Below, piece by piece: positions 1 through 4,888 of a stretch of 5,404 nucleotides of DNA. The translations under genes and the position numbers were made by a program. Source of the DNA: Candidatus Planktophila sp. (GTDB taxonomy: Bacteria; Actinomycetota; Actinomycetes; Nanopelagicales; Nanopelagicaceae). The DNA lies in NCBI GenBank assembly GCA_030832135.1, contig JAURJS010000091.1, positions 1 to 5,404 on the forward strand. Reading direction: 5' to 3'. The notes under the pieces are model-generated. The model was not told the DNA's origin. It made no database searches and worked only from the letters and a program-made list of their open reading frames with translations. Position 1 is the stretch's first letter. Each line of letters begins with the position of its first letter.

Positions 1-1112
1 GCTAGCGCCTCGGCAACCTGTGCAACTGAGGCGGTGGGATTGAGACCGAGAAAGACAGCTGCCGCACCTGTCACGTGAGGTGTTGCCATCGATGTGCCTG
101 AGATTGTGTTGGTTGATCCAGCACCGGTATACCAACCACCTGTAATGGCTGAACCTGGTGCGTGGATATCAACGCATCTTCCCCAGTTTGAGTAATAAGC
201 CTTTGCATCTGTGATCGTTGTTGCACCGACAGTGATTGCACTTGGCGCACTTGCAGGAGATCGAGTACATGCATCGGAGTTCTCATTACCTGCAGCAGCC
301 ACGACGGTGATACCTGCATTGGTAAGGCGGCGGACTGCATCGTTAAGTGATGTCGATGCAGGTCCTCCGATAGAGAGGTTGAGGACTGCCTGGCTCTTTG
401 AGTTGGTATTGAGTGGTGACATGATCCAATCAAGGCCAGCAATAACAGTTGCATAGCTGCCAGAGCCTGCGCAGTTCAGAATTCTCACCGGAACCAACTT
501 TGCATTCTTTGCCACACCATATTGAGTTCCCGCCGCAGATGTTGCTACGTGAGTTCCATGGCCATTGCAGTCAACCGTGCCATTTCCATCTGCGATGCCG
601 CTAAAACCATTGGTAGAGATTCGGCCAGCTAAATCATCATGAGGGAAGATACCTGTATCACCAATATAAATTGTTGACCCTGCGCCAGCTGAGCGATATC
701 CATATGAGCCCTGATATCCCGATGAAGATGAGACAACATCACGTTGATCAATACGGTCAATTCCCCATGCTGGAGTTGGGGTTTGATTCTGCTGAATCGC
801 AAGACCTGTAACTGGTTGATCCTTCTCAATGGTAAGAATATTTGGAATCTTCTTGAGGAGTGGAAGCAACATATCTGGAAGCTTCACAACGAAACCATCA
901 AAGGCATACTGGTAGCGAGAGTTGATTGTTCCGCCGGCATTCTTCACAGCGGTCTCAATCGCCACCCGAGCCTCAGGAGTGATCTGAATGATGTAGTTCG
1001 ATGATGGACCGAGCAAGGCTGCCTCTGCATGGGAGGTTGATCCCAGGGTCGCAGACAGTGCGATAAAGACTGTCGCGATCGTGCGGAAGGACTTGCGCTT
1101 CAAAGCTAACAT
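1..1112 (-). CDS. Secreted subtilisin-like serine peptidase, S8 family, proteinase K/aqualysin type (3' end outside window)
   Basis: Exported endopeptidase, expected to act outside the membrane; 370 codons are visible and the C-terminus lies beyond the left edge. Residues 1-29 form a signal peptide (KRK near the start, a hydrophobic stretch about 12-24, cleavage likely after SHA). Residues about 39-100 look like an inhibitor I9 propeptide. The peptidase domain carries the full triad and oxyanion residue: D152 in IYIGDTGI, H185 in NGHGTHVA, N276 in AAAGNEN and S341 in GTSMATPH. Four cysteines, C182 just before the His motif, C214 in RILNC, C282 and C313, match the two disulfides known in aqualysin I (inference from position). 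A good ribosome site, AGGAGT at 1118-1123, lies 5 to 6 bases before the ATG and supports this start. All catalytic residues are intact, so it is probably active. Natural substrate unknown. Transcribed alone from the shared upstream element at 1139-1169. Confidence 0.95.
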   Translation of the reverse strand, partial: MLALKRKSFRTIATVFIALSATLGSTSHAEAALLGPSSNYIIQITPEARVAIETAVKNAGGTINSRYQYAFDGFVVKLPDMLLPLLKKIPNILTIEKDQPVTGLAIQQNQTPTPAWGIDRIDQRDVVSSSSGYQGSYGYRSAGAGSTIYIGDTGIFPHDDLAGRISTNGFSGIADGNGTVDCNGHGTHVATSAAGTQYGVAKNAKLVPVRILNCAGSGSYATVIAGLDWIMSPLNTNSKSQAVLNLSIGGPASTSLNDAVRRLTNAGITVVAAAGNENSDACTRSPASAPSAITVGATTITDAKAYYSNWGRCVDIHAPGSAITGGWYTGAGSTNTISGTSMATPHVTGAAAVFLGLNPTASVAQVAEAL

Positions 1113-1138
1113 CGTGGACTCCTGTTGGATTGGTTCAC

Positions 1139-1169
1139 TGGCTTAACCGTAAATCTCAGCGCTTTTTAT
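1139..1169 (-). promoter_or_regulatory. Bipartite upstream element of the first S8 peptidase gene, shared with the second
   Basis: On the minus strand, ATAAAAAG (1169-1162) is followed after exactly 11 bases by ACGGTTAAGCCA (1150-1139). The same two blocks with the same 11-base gap occur upstream of the other S8 gene at 2951-2981. The blocks may be promoter elements (TAAAAA, 17 bases, TAAGCC) or an activator site. The layout also faintly recalls sigma-28/WhiG promoters (TAAA, about 15 bases, GCCGATAA), but the spacing and bases do not match well. The sequence match is direct; the promoter role is inferred. A promoter here would leave a leader of about 20 to 30 bases containing the ribosome site at 1118-1123. 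Confidence 0.5.
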
Positions 1170-1184
1170 GCAGGAGTACCTGCA
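1169..1184. repeat. Perfect 6-bp inverted repeat, TGCAGG-4-CCTGCA
   Basis: The plus strand reads tgcagg, agta, cctgca, a perfect stem of 6 bp with a 4-base loop. It abuts the ATAAAAAG block of the first S8 gene on its upstream side. It has no T-run, so it is unlikely to be a terminator. An operator is possible, or chance. No counterpart is seen at the second S8 gene. Confidence 0.35.
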
Positions 1185-1190
1185 ACCGGA

Positions 1191-1200
1191 TGACTAGTCA
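1191..1200. promoter_or_regulatory. Palindrome TGACTAGTCA, candidate operator, copy 1
   Basis: A perfect 10-bp palindrome lying 79 to 88 bases upstream of the start codon of the first S8 peptidase gene and 10 bases past the terminator stem of the preceding gene. The identical 10-mer recurs at 1535-1544, and a related GAC-NN-GTC site lies at 2989-2996 upstream of the second S8 gene. A dimeric regulator site is the natural reading, but none is known to me with this consensus in this setting. Confidence 0.35.
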
Positions 1201-1210
1201 GGGCAGAAGA

Positions 1211-1254
1211 AAGGGCCATATCGATAAGCGTGAACTCATCGAATATGGCCCCTT
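1211..1254 (-). terminator. Rho-independent terminator of the 51-aa membrane protein gene
   Basis: The arms aagggccatatcgat (1211-1225) and atcgaatatggcccctt (1238-1254) pair over about 15 bp with small bulges around a 12-base loop. Read on the minus strand, the stem is followed by TTTCTTCT, a moderate T-rich tail. It begins 27 bases after the stop codon of the gene at 1281-1436, and insulates that gene from the S8 peptidase gene downstream. Confidence 0.75.
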
Positions 1255-1280
1255 TAGCCTCTGGTGAGGCTAACTACTCA

Positions 1281-1436
1281 TTACTTTGGCTTTGAAATGA
1301 GAACGCCGATAACGGCGAAGACTCCAAAGAAGAAGCCGAGAAATGCCCAGAGTCCGGCATTGAGATTCTTCTTCTTAGCAGTTGTGTAGCAGAAAATACA
1401 GCTAGCGATCCAGGCAAGAACGATTAAAATTTCCAT
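1281..1436 (-). CDS. Small two-helix membrane protein, 51 aa
   Basis: A short gene with strong signals: ATG at 1436, GGAG 7 bases before it (within acggagaaaagaa), stop TAA at 1281-1283, and a terminator just after. Two hydrophobic helices, residues about 2-19 and 28-47, are split by a basic turn (AKKKNLN, residues 20-26) and the protein ends in SKPK. This layout, with a charged KxKN turn followed by a W-x-F-L-G helix rich in Gly and Phe, resembles many small bacterial membrane proteins of unknown role. I cannot name a family. The basic turn and C-terminus suggest both face the same side, probably the cytoplasm. It has its own terminator and probably its own promoter; a TACAAT hexamer on the minus strand at 1495-1490 could be its -10 box, with no good -35. 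Confidence 0.8.
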   Translation of the reverse strand: MEILIVLAWIASCIFCYTTAKKKNLNAGLWAFLGFFFGVFAVIGVLISKPK

Positions 1437-1533
1437 TTCTTTTCTCCGTTTTCAGTAGGTAACTTAGAAGTACTTCTTGAAACGCAATAATTGTAGAAAT
1501 TACTTAGCAAGAAATCTGGCAAATCCTCGGAAA

Positions 1534-1562
1534 TTGACTAGTCAAAAGTGGAGAGTTTTATT
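1534..1562 (+). promoter_or_regulatory. Palindrome TTGACTAGTCAA (copy 2) with possible promoter of the lipoprotein gene
   Basis: The 12-bp perfect palindrome at 1534-1545 lies between the divergent small membrane protein and lipoprotein genes. Its left half is TTGACT, a good -35 hexamer; 17 bases later TTTATT at 1557-1562 is an acceptable -10, giving a start near 1569 and a leader of roughly 27 bases. Because the hexamer is inside a palindrome, a regulator bound there would cover the promoter. On the minus strand the same spacing gives TTGCCA, a poor -10, so it is less convincing for the small gene. Confidence 0.4.
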
Positions 1563-1595
1563 CGGAAGAAACTTCTGTACGTGCAGACTTAATGC

Positions 1596-2036
1596 ATGAA
1601 AAAGAAGAGCACTGTTCTCGCAATTGTTCTCGCCTCGCTTCTCGCCCTCACAAGCTGCGGCTCGAGCTCTGATTCAAGTTCTGACTCGAGCTCTGATTTC
1701 AGTGCTAGTGATCTAGCTGAACTCTTCTCTGACTCAGCAAATGTGAGCTCAGTTAAGAACGGAACTGTCGGTGCTTGCCCATCGGCGACTTTAGGCGAGA
1801 TGGCAGATGCATTTATGTCATCTCCATCATGGGAAGAATTCACATCAACAACCGGGGGCACTGTCGTTCAACTCACCGGTGAGATTAGTTATGACGGCTA
1901 TCCAGCAGAGGCAATCTTGCAATGGAGCGTCTCTGGGTCAACTTTTGATACTGAGTACTTTGGCATCAACGGTGTTGGCCAGAGCCTGATTACCGTCTCT
2001 GCCCTCTATAACAATATGTGTTCAGCGACCTACTAA
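1596..2036 (+). CDS. Predicted lipoprotein with serine/aspartate linker and a C-terminal domain, 146 aa
   Basis: Exported lipoprotein anchored on the outer face of the membrane. Residues 1-20 are a lipoprotein signal peptide (MKKK, hydrophobic 6-18) with lipobox LTSC, lipidated at C21. Residues 22-39 are a low-complexity spacer of repeated SSSD. Residues about 49-146 form a folded domain with VKNGTVG, a tryptophan at W79 in SPSWEEF, then VVQLTGEISYDG, AILQWSV and a C-terminal hydrophobic segment. From memory, the same pattern (VKNGT, IGEAFD, F, WE, VEFTGE, IQF) occurs in C-terminal domains of other bacterial lipoproteins and zinc-ribbon proteins, usually of unknown role. C61 and C142 could form a disulfide. 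No ribosome site precedes the ATG, and an in-frame stop lies just upstream, so this start is forced. It converges with the S8 gene at 2022-2948. Confidence 0.85.
   Translation: MKKKSTVLAIVLASLLALTSCGSSSDSSSDSSSDFSASDLAELFSDSANVSSVKNGTVGACPSATLGEMADAFMSSPSWEEFTSTTGGTVVQLTGEISYDGYPAEAILQWSVSGSTFDTEYFGINGVGQSLITVSALYNNMCSATY
1661..1708 (+). repeat. Imperfect 24-bp tandem duplication in the lipoprotein linker
   Basis: Two adjacent 24-base units, 1661-1684 and 1685-1708, both begin ctcgagctctgatt, then diverge. They encode the SSSD-type linker after the lipidated cysteine. A length-variable spacer produced by slippage is plausible; the divergence of the second unit suggests it is not recent. Confidence 0.6.
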
Positions 2037-2948
2037 GGTCTCGCGCACGCTCTCAAGGTTAGAAGACCAGCCGTAAAAGCCCTTTGAGTTTGTCACAGGA
2101 TCACCTGAGAGTATGTAGTTCCAATAAATCAGCGCTGGACGTGTTTGTGGGAATTGATTGACCAGACTGAGCCATTTGGCAGCTGCATATTGGGTTGAGT
2201 GCGAAGTCCCGTTATCGGATCCATAGGTTGCAATAGTTGCGGTATCAATGACATAGCCGGGTTCATAAATATCTATCTGCCCCATGGCGTAATTGCTATA
2301 GCTTGCTATCGCACCTAATTTATCGAGAGCTCCTACCGCTACCGCATCTGCAATACATGCCGGCCAGTTGATGATGTCGCTCTTTCCTTCATTGCCAGCA
2401 GGAAAGAATGTGTAGATCCCCTTTGCTTTCAGCGCTGCGATCTCCTTATCGGTAGCTGGAGATGCCAAGCATCGACGGGCATTTGTCCCAACTTTGGTGC
2501 TGCCTTGTGAGATTGCCACGGCGCCAATGTTGTAGAGCTTGGCATTCTTATTGCTCCAGGCCAAAACTTTTGTCACTATCGACTCGCTCGTCGGCATTCG
2601 CCCACCGGACGAGGACTGACCCACAACTCTAATGAGAATCAACTTCACATCCGGATATGCGGCGATGGCAGATCTCGCCATCTTGCTGCCATGGCTAAAG
2701 CCCGAGTGCTTCATCTGAGATGGAGAGAGGGTGGCAGCTGTGCCGCTCTCTTGAAAATTAGAACCATTTGGGCAGGCATACCAATCCATAATGCAGAGTT
2801 GGAGAACGGTATGAGATGCAATTACTAGATCAGAGTCACTGAATCCGGTATCTGCAATGACTAAGACTTTGGGATTTGATTCAACCGACCAGGCAGGAAT
2901 CGCCACCGCCACAAGGGCGGCGACAAGCAGGCAGATTCGAATCTTCAC
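2022..2948 (-). CDS. Compact divergent S8-like serine peptidase, secreted, 308 aa
   Basis: Subtilase fold protein, exported by residues 1-21 (MKIRIC, hydrophobic 5-19, cleavage near AWS). The triad is recognisable but unusual: D33 in VIADTGFSD, H86 in FSHGSKMA where HGTHVA is typical, N186 in PAGNEG, S249 in NGTSHSTQYAAA where GTSMATP is typical. The proline after the serine motif is missing. There is no I9 propeptide: the Asp motif lies only about 12 residues after the signal peptide, so it would need no classical prodomain removal. C160 and C198 might pair, as might C52 and C59. It is probably active, since all four key residues remain, but a role as a specialised processing enzyme or inactive binder cannot be excluded. 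The only possible start is GTG at 2948, as TAA lies just upstream in frame. Its 3' end overlaps the lipoprotein gene by 15 bp. Confidence 0.85.
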   Translation of the reverse strand: MKIRICLLVAALVAVAIPAWSVESNPKVLVIADTGFSDSDLVIASHTVLQLCIMDWYACPNGSNFQESGTAATLSPSQMKHSGFSHGSKMARSAIAAYPDVKLILIRVVGQSSSGGRMPTSESIVTKVLAWSNKNAKLYNIGAVAISQGSTKVGTNARRCLASPATDKEIAALKAKGIYTFFPAGNEGKSDIINWPACIADAVAVGALDKLGAIASYSNYAMGQIDIYEPGYVIDTATIATYGSDNGTSHSTQYAAAKWLSLVNQFPQTRPALIYWNYILSGDPVTNSKGFYGWSSNLESVRETLVGR

Positions 2949-2950
2949 CT

Positions 2951-2981
2951 TGGATTAGCCGTTGTGGATGGGACTTTTTAT
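2951..2981 (-). promoter_or_regulatory. Bipartite upstream element of the second S8 peptidase gene
   Basis: On the minus strand, ATAAAAAG (2981-2974), 11 bases, then ACGGCTAATCCA (2962-2951), matching the element at 1139-1169 in both blocks and in spacing. Here the second block ends 2 bases before the GTG start. If TAATCC serves as a -10, the transcript would begin at or very near the GTG, so translation would be leaderless, a mode common in Actinomycetota. If instead it is a regulator site, it would overlap the start of translation. Confidence 0.5.
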
Positions 2982-2988
2982 TCAACTA

Positions 2989-2996
2989 GACCGGTC
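2989..2996. promoter_or_regulatory. GACCGGTC palindrome, variant of the GAC-NN-GTC site
   Basis: An 8-bp palindrome in TTGACCGGTCTA on the minus strand, seven bases upstream of the ATAAAAAG block of the second S8 gene. It differs from the TGACTAGTCA copies only in the two centre bases and one outer base. It directly follows the T-tract of the terminator at 2997-3031, which supplies the TT of TTGACC. Confidence 0.3.
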
Positions 2997-3031
2997 AAAA
3001 AGCAGGCCCAAATGAGTTAAGCCTGCCTTTT
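2997..3031 (-). terminator. Rho-independent terminator of the DUF805 gene
   Basis: Stem gcaggc (3002-3007) and gcctgc (3021-3026) with a 13-base loop, extended outward by A-T pairs after one mismatch. On the minus strand the stem is followed by TTTTTGACC, a run of five T. It begins 10 bases after the DUF805 stop codon. The plus strand also reads cctttta after the stem, so it may work weakly in both directions. Confidence 0.85.
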
Positions 3032-3041
3032 ATCTCTATAA

Positions 3042-3353
3042 CTAAGGTCGGGCTCCATACTGATTGTCGCCCTGAGAATCTTGGCAGAGAAGGTAAAGGT
3101 TGTAAAAAGGAATTATCTGAGCCCAACCGCTCTTGCCCACATCATGCATTCGTCGACAGCCAGCCGCCGTCAGCGGAATGATAAATCCGAGAAATACTAA
3201 GTTTCCAAGTAGTCCATCTTCAGATGGATCGATAAATGAAACGGCAATAATGAGAAGGATGTAGAAGAGTTGGAAGTACCAGAATTCACTTCGAGTCGCT
3301 CTCCCTGAAAACGTCGCATACTTAGCAAAACATGCTGATATTGCATCACCCAT
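3042..3353 (-). CDS. DUF805 family membrane protein, 103 aa
   Basis: Inner-membrane protein of the DUF805 (YhaH/YhaI) family, function unknown. Hallmarks are visible in order: AKYATFSGRATRSEFWYF (residues 10-27), hydrophobic helices at about 26-41 and 47-65, the RRMHDVGKSGW motif (67-77), a short hydrophobic stretch IIPFYNLYLLC (80-90), and the C-terminal GDNQYGARP (95-103). Length is normal for the family. I chose ATG at 3353 because AGAAAGG at 3362-3368 precedes it at a proper distance and the family motif starts about nine residues in; an upstream in-frame start at 3392 would add 13 unsupported residues. It lies 107 bases downstream of the zinc-ribbon protein gene on the same strand and ends in a strong terminator, so the two may be cotranscribed or separately driven. 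Confidence 0.92.
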   Translation of the reverse strand: MGDAISACFAKYATFSGRATRSEFWYFQLFYILLIIAVSFIDPSEDGLLGNLVFLGFIIPLTAAGCRRMHDVGKSGWAQIIPFYNLYLLCQDSQGDNQYGARP

Positions 3354-3422
3354 TGAATAAACCTTTCTAATTTCTCTACTCCTAGTATGCACGTAGAGCC
3401 TCGTGAACGCTAGGAACTCATC

Positions 3423-3438
3423 TTGATTAAATAATCAA
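3423..3438. repeat. Perfect AT-rich inverted repeat TTGATTA-2-TAATCAA
   Basis: Arms of 7 bp separated by two bases, lying between the zinc-ribbon gene and the DUF805 gene, 70 to 85 bases upstream of the DUF805 start. With no GC core and no T-run it is a poor terminator. An operator or the upstream part of a promoter (TTGATT as -35) is more likely. No second copy is seen in the window. Confidence 0.35.
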
Positions 3439-3460
3439 TATTTTGTTGCGGGTAGTTAGC

Positions 3461-3961
3461 TTAATTAAATGCACCCTCTAAATACTCTGAGATATCACTC
3501 TCGAGGCGAGCATAATTACGAGAGGAGACTTCGAGCTCGAGAAGTACATATGCGCCAATAACAGCGCCACCAACTCCGCCACCCCACACTTTATTAAATC
3601 CCTCGTTGTTGATGAGCGCCGTTCCAAATGTCTTTGGTACTACGCCGACCACTCGCCAACCTTCAAGGCCAGCAATGCGAACTGCCGTGTCGTCATATCT
3701 ATTCGGCTTGAAGTCAACATCTCCTAGGGAAGAATCGACTGGGACAAACTCGGTTTTATGGAGATAAAGGACTCCACCACCTGATACCTCTTGGCTGATT
3801 CGAGCCTTCTCTTCAGCGATCAGTGCAGCGCGTTCAGCCTTATGCGCCTCTGCATTCTCACGACTCCTCTTCTCTGCGATCTCGGCCTGATCCTTCTGAC
3901 ATGGTTGACATACAGTTGCCAAGAAACCGGCTGGTTGACTACATACTGAGCAGAGCGCCAT
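3461..3961 (-). CDS. Zinc-ribbon and coiled-coil protein with conserved C-terminal domain, 166 aa
   Basis: A cytoplasmic-looking protein without signal peptide. Residues 4-21 hold two CxxC knuckles (C4/C7 and C18/C21) that should bind one zinc ion. Residues about 22-58 are a highly charged Ala/Glu/Lys/Arg helix, probably a coiled coil. Residues about 63-145 form a domain with GLEGWRVVGVVPKTFG (98-113), an ALINNEG turn, then a glycine-rich WGGGVGGAVIGAYVLLELE (126-144). From memory, this GW-x-VV-x-VVP-x-T-x-G ... GAYVLLE pattern is found in actinobacterial proteins of unknown function and loosely resembles DUF4177-like domains. ATG at 3961 follows GGGAG with a 7-base spacer. The gene points away from the channel-like membrane protein gene at 4086. 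No specific function can be claimed. Confidence 0.85.
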   Translation of the reverse strand: MALCSVCSQPAGFLATVCQPCQKDQAEIAEKRSRENAEAHKAERAALIAEEKARISQEVSGGGVLYLHKTEFVPVDSSLGDVDFKPNRYDDTAVRIAGLEGWRVVGVVPKTFGTALINNEGFNKVWGGGVGGAVIGAYVLLELEVSSRNYARLESDISEYLEGAFN

Positions 3962-4085
3962 CTATCTTCTCCCTTGAGAAATTCTTAGTTGATGTGGAGG
4001 AAAGTAAACCTCTCCCAGGTGGAAGAGAAGAGAATTCGAGAGAAATGAATAGTCATACTTCCTATTGCATCTCTGTCTAGTTACC

Positions 4086-4784
4086 ATGGGAGCCATGGCC
4101 CGCAAAGAGTTCAGCCCTCATAACGATCACCATCCCCACTGGCATCGCGAACATAACGGTGAACATAGATATCCAGTGGCAATCGTTGTCTTTATCGTGA
4201 TTTTGCTGCAATCAATCTTGCCCGATGAACTCTCTATAAGTTATCAGAGCTATATCTCAGGGCTCGAGCTCCTCCTTCTCTTACTTCTCATCGTTGTGGC
4301 ACCGCGGCGAATCCACAATCATCATCTCCCCCAGCGCCTCCTCAGTCTTGGCCTCACAGCGGTAATGACCCTTTCAAATACCGCCTCGGCAATTAAGTTG
4401 ATTCAGCATCTCGTCACCGGTTCTGCCACCGATGGAAATTCACTCCTTCTCTCTGGCGCAACTATCTGGCTGACCAATATCGTCATCTTCGCTCTCTGGT
4501 TCTGGGAGTTCGATCGTGGTGGTCCGGGTTCACGGGCCCAGGCGCTCGTGAGATATCCCGACTTTCTCTTCCCTCAGATGCAAGATCACCAGTTGGCACA
4601 GGTGCATTGGCATCCCAACTTCTTCGACTACCTCTACATCTCTTTCACCAATGCCAGCGCTTTTAGCCCGACCGATGTCTTGCCACTGACCCGATGGGCA
4701 AAGATGTTGATGCTCTTCCAGTCGGTGACATCACTTCTCACCGTGGGTCTAGTCGTCGCTCGCGCAGTCAATATCCTCCAATAG
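4086..4784 (+). CDS. Integral membrane protein with His-rich N-terminus and pore-loop-like C-terminal segment
   Basis: Membrane protein of about 232 aa. Residues 12-27 hold seven histidines. Hydrophobic segments are at about 30-46, 57-73, 85-107, 120-142 and 207-231, with a re-entrant-like segment at 181-200 (DYLYISFTNASAFSPTDVLP). The last 50 residues align in register, by eye, with the pore helix, filter and inner helix of two-helix potassium channels (SFxTxTTVGYGDxxP, then a helix ending in ARxV), but the TVGYG filter is replaced by AFSPT while the following Asp (D197) and Pro (P200) remain. I recall the FTNA-x-AFSPTD and RAVNIL signature as a conserved bacterial family of unknown function. 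Start is uncertain: ATG 4086 is used, ATG 4095 fits similarly, and TTG 4065 is possible; none has a well-placed ribosome site, so a leaderless message is possible. Likely neighbour in function: unknown. Confidence 0.8.
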   Translation: MGAMARKEFSPHNDHHPHWHREHNGEHRYPVAIVVFIVILLQSILPDELSISYQSYISGLELLLLLLLIVVAPRRIHNHHLPQRLLSLGLTAVMTLSNTASAIKLIQHLVTGSATDGNSLLLSGATIWLTNIVIFALWFWEFDRGGPGSRAQALVRYPDFLFPQMQDHQLAQVHWHPNFFDYLYISFTNASAFSPTDVLPLTRWAKMLMLFQSVTSLLTVGLVVARAVNILQ

Positions 4785-4888
4785 CCCTCTATCTCGCCTT
4801 GGAAATATGACCATTCATCGCAACTGTTAATTCCCGATAGCGGGCCCATGCCAATTTACCCTTGGGGAATTCCTTAAGGAGGCTATCT
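4785..4888 (+). other. Intergenic spacer between the two plus-strand membrane protein genes
   Basis: It contains a small hairpin cccg-atag-cggg-type stem at 4833-4844 without a T-run, and an inverted repeat aattccc (4829-4835) with gggaatt (4865-4871). No convincing promoter or terminator is visible. The only strong signal is the ribosome site AAGGAGG at 4876-4882. Cotranscription of the flanking genes is possible. Confidence 0.4.

Noticed and set aside
71..456. Open frames at 71-454 (minus) and 211-456 (plus)
   Set aside because: Both overlap the S8 peptidase gene, whose frame shows all catalytic motifs; they are shadows with no family features.
629..1004. Open frames at 629-829 (minus) and 744-1004 (plus)
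   Set aside because: They lie inside the N-terminal half of the first S8 gene in other frames and have no ribosome site or recognisable motif.
1534..1545. Palindrome as a mobile element end or attachment site
   Set aside because: The copies are not flanked by transposase or integrase genes and there are no matching longer repeats around them.
1589..1861. Minus-strand frame rich in SELESELES opposite the lipoprotein gene
   Set aside because: Its repeats are the antisense reading of the SSSD-coding tandem repeat; the plus-strand frame has a signal peptide and lipobox.
1807..1989. Short plus-strand frame inside the lipoprotein gene
   Set aside because: Fully inside a better supported gene, with no start signal.
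2022..2948. Second S8 gene as a recent tandem duplicate or decayed copy of the first
   Set aside because: The proteins share only the general S8 motifs, lengths and cysteine patterns differ, and the frame is intact, so it is a separate, older lineage.
1..3000. Two S8 peptidases as part of a type VII secretion (mycosin), lantibiotic or phage-defence locus
   Set aside because: No ESX, precursor peptide, modification enzyme, or nuclease genes are present, and the first peptidase lacks a C-terminal membrane anchor in the visible part.
3823..4080. Plus-strand frame of 85 codons opposite the start of the zinc-ribbon gene
   Set aside because: Overlaps the CxxC region and charged helix of the minus-strand gene, which has a ribosome site and consistent domain pattern.
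4634..4849. Minus-strand frame opposite the end of the channel-like membrane protein gene
   Set aside because: Antisense to the conserved pore-like segment; no homology or start signal seen.
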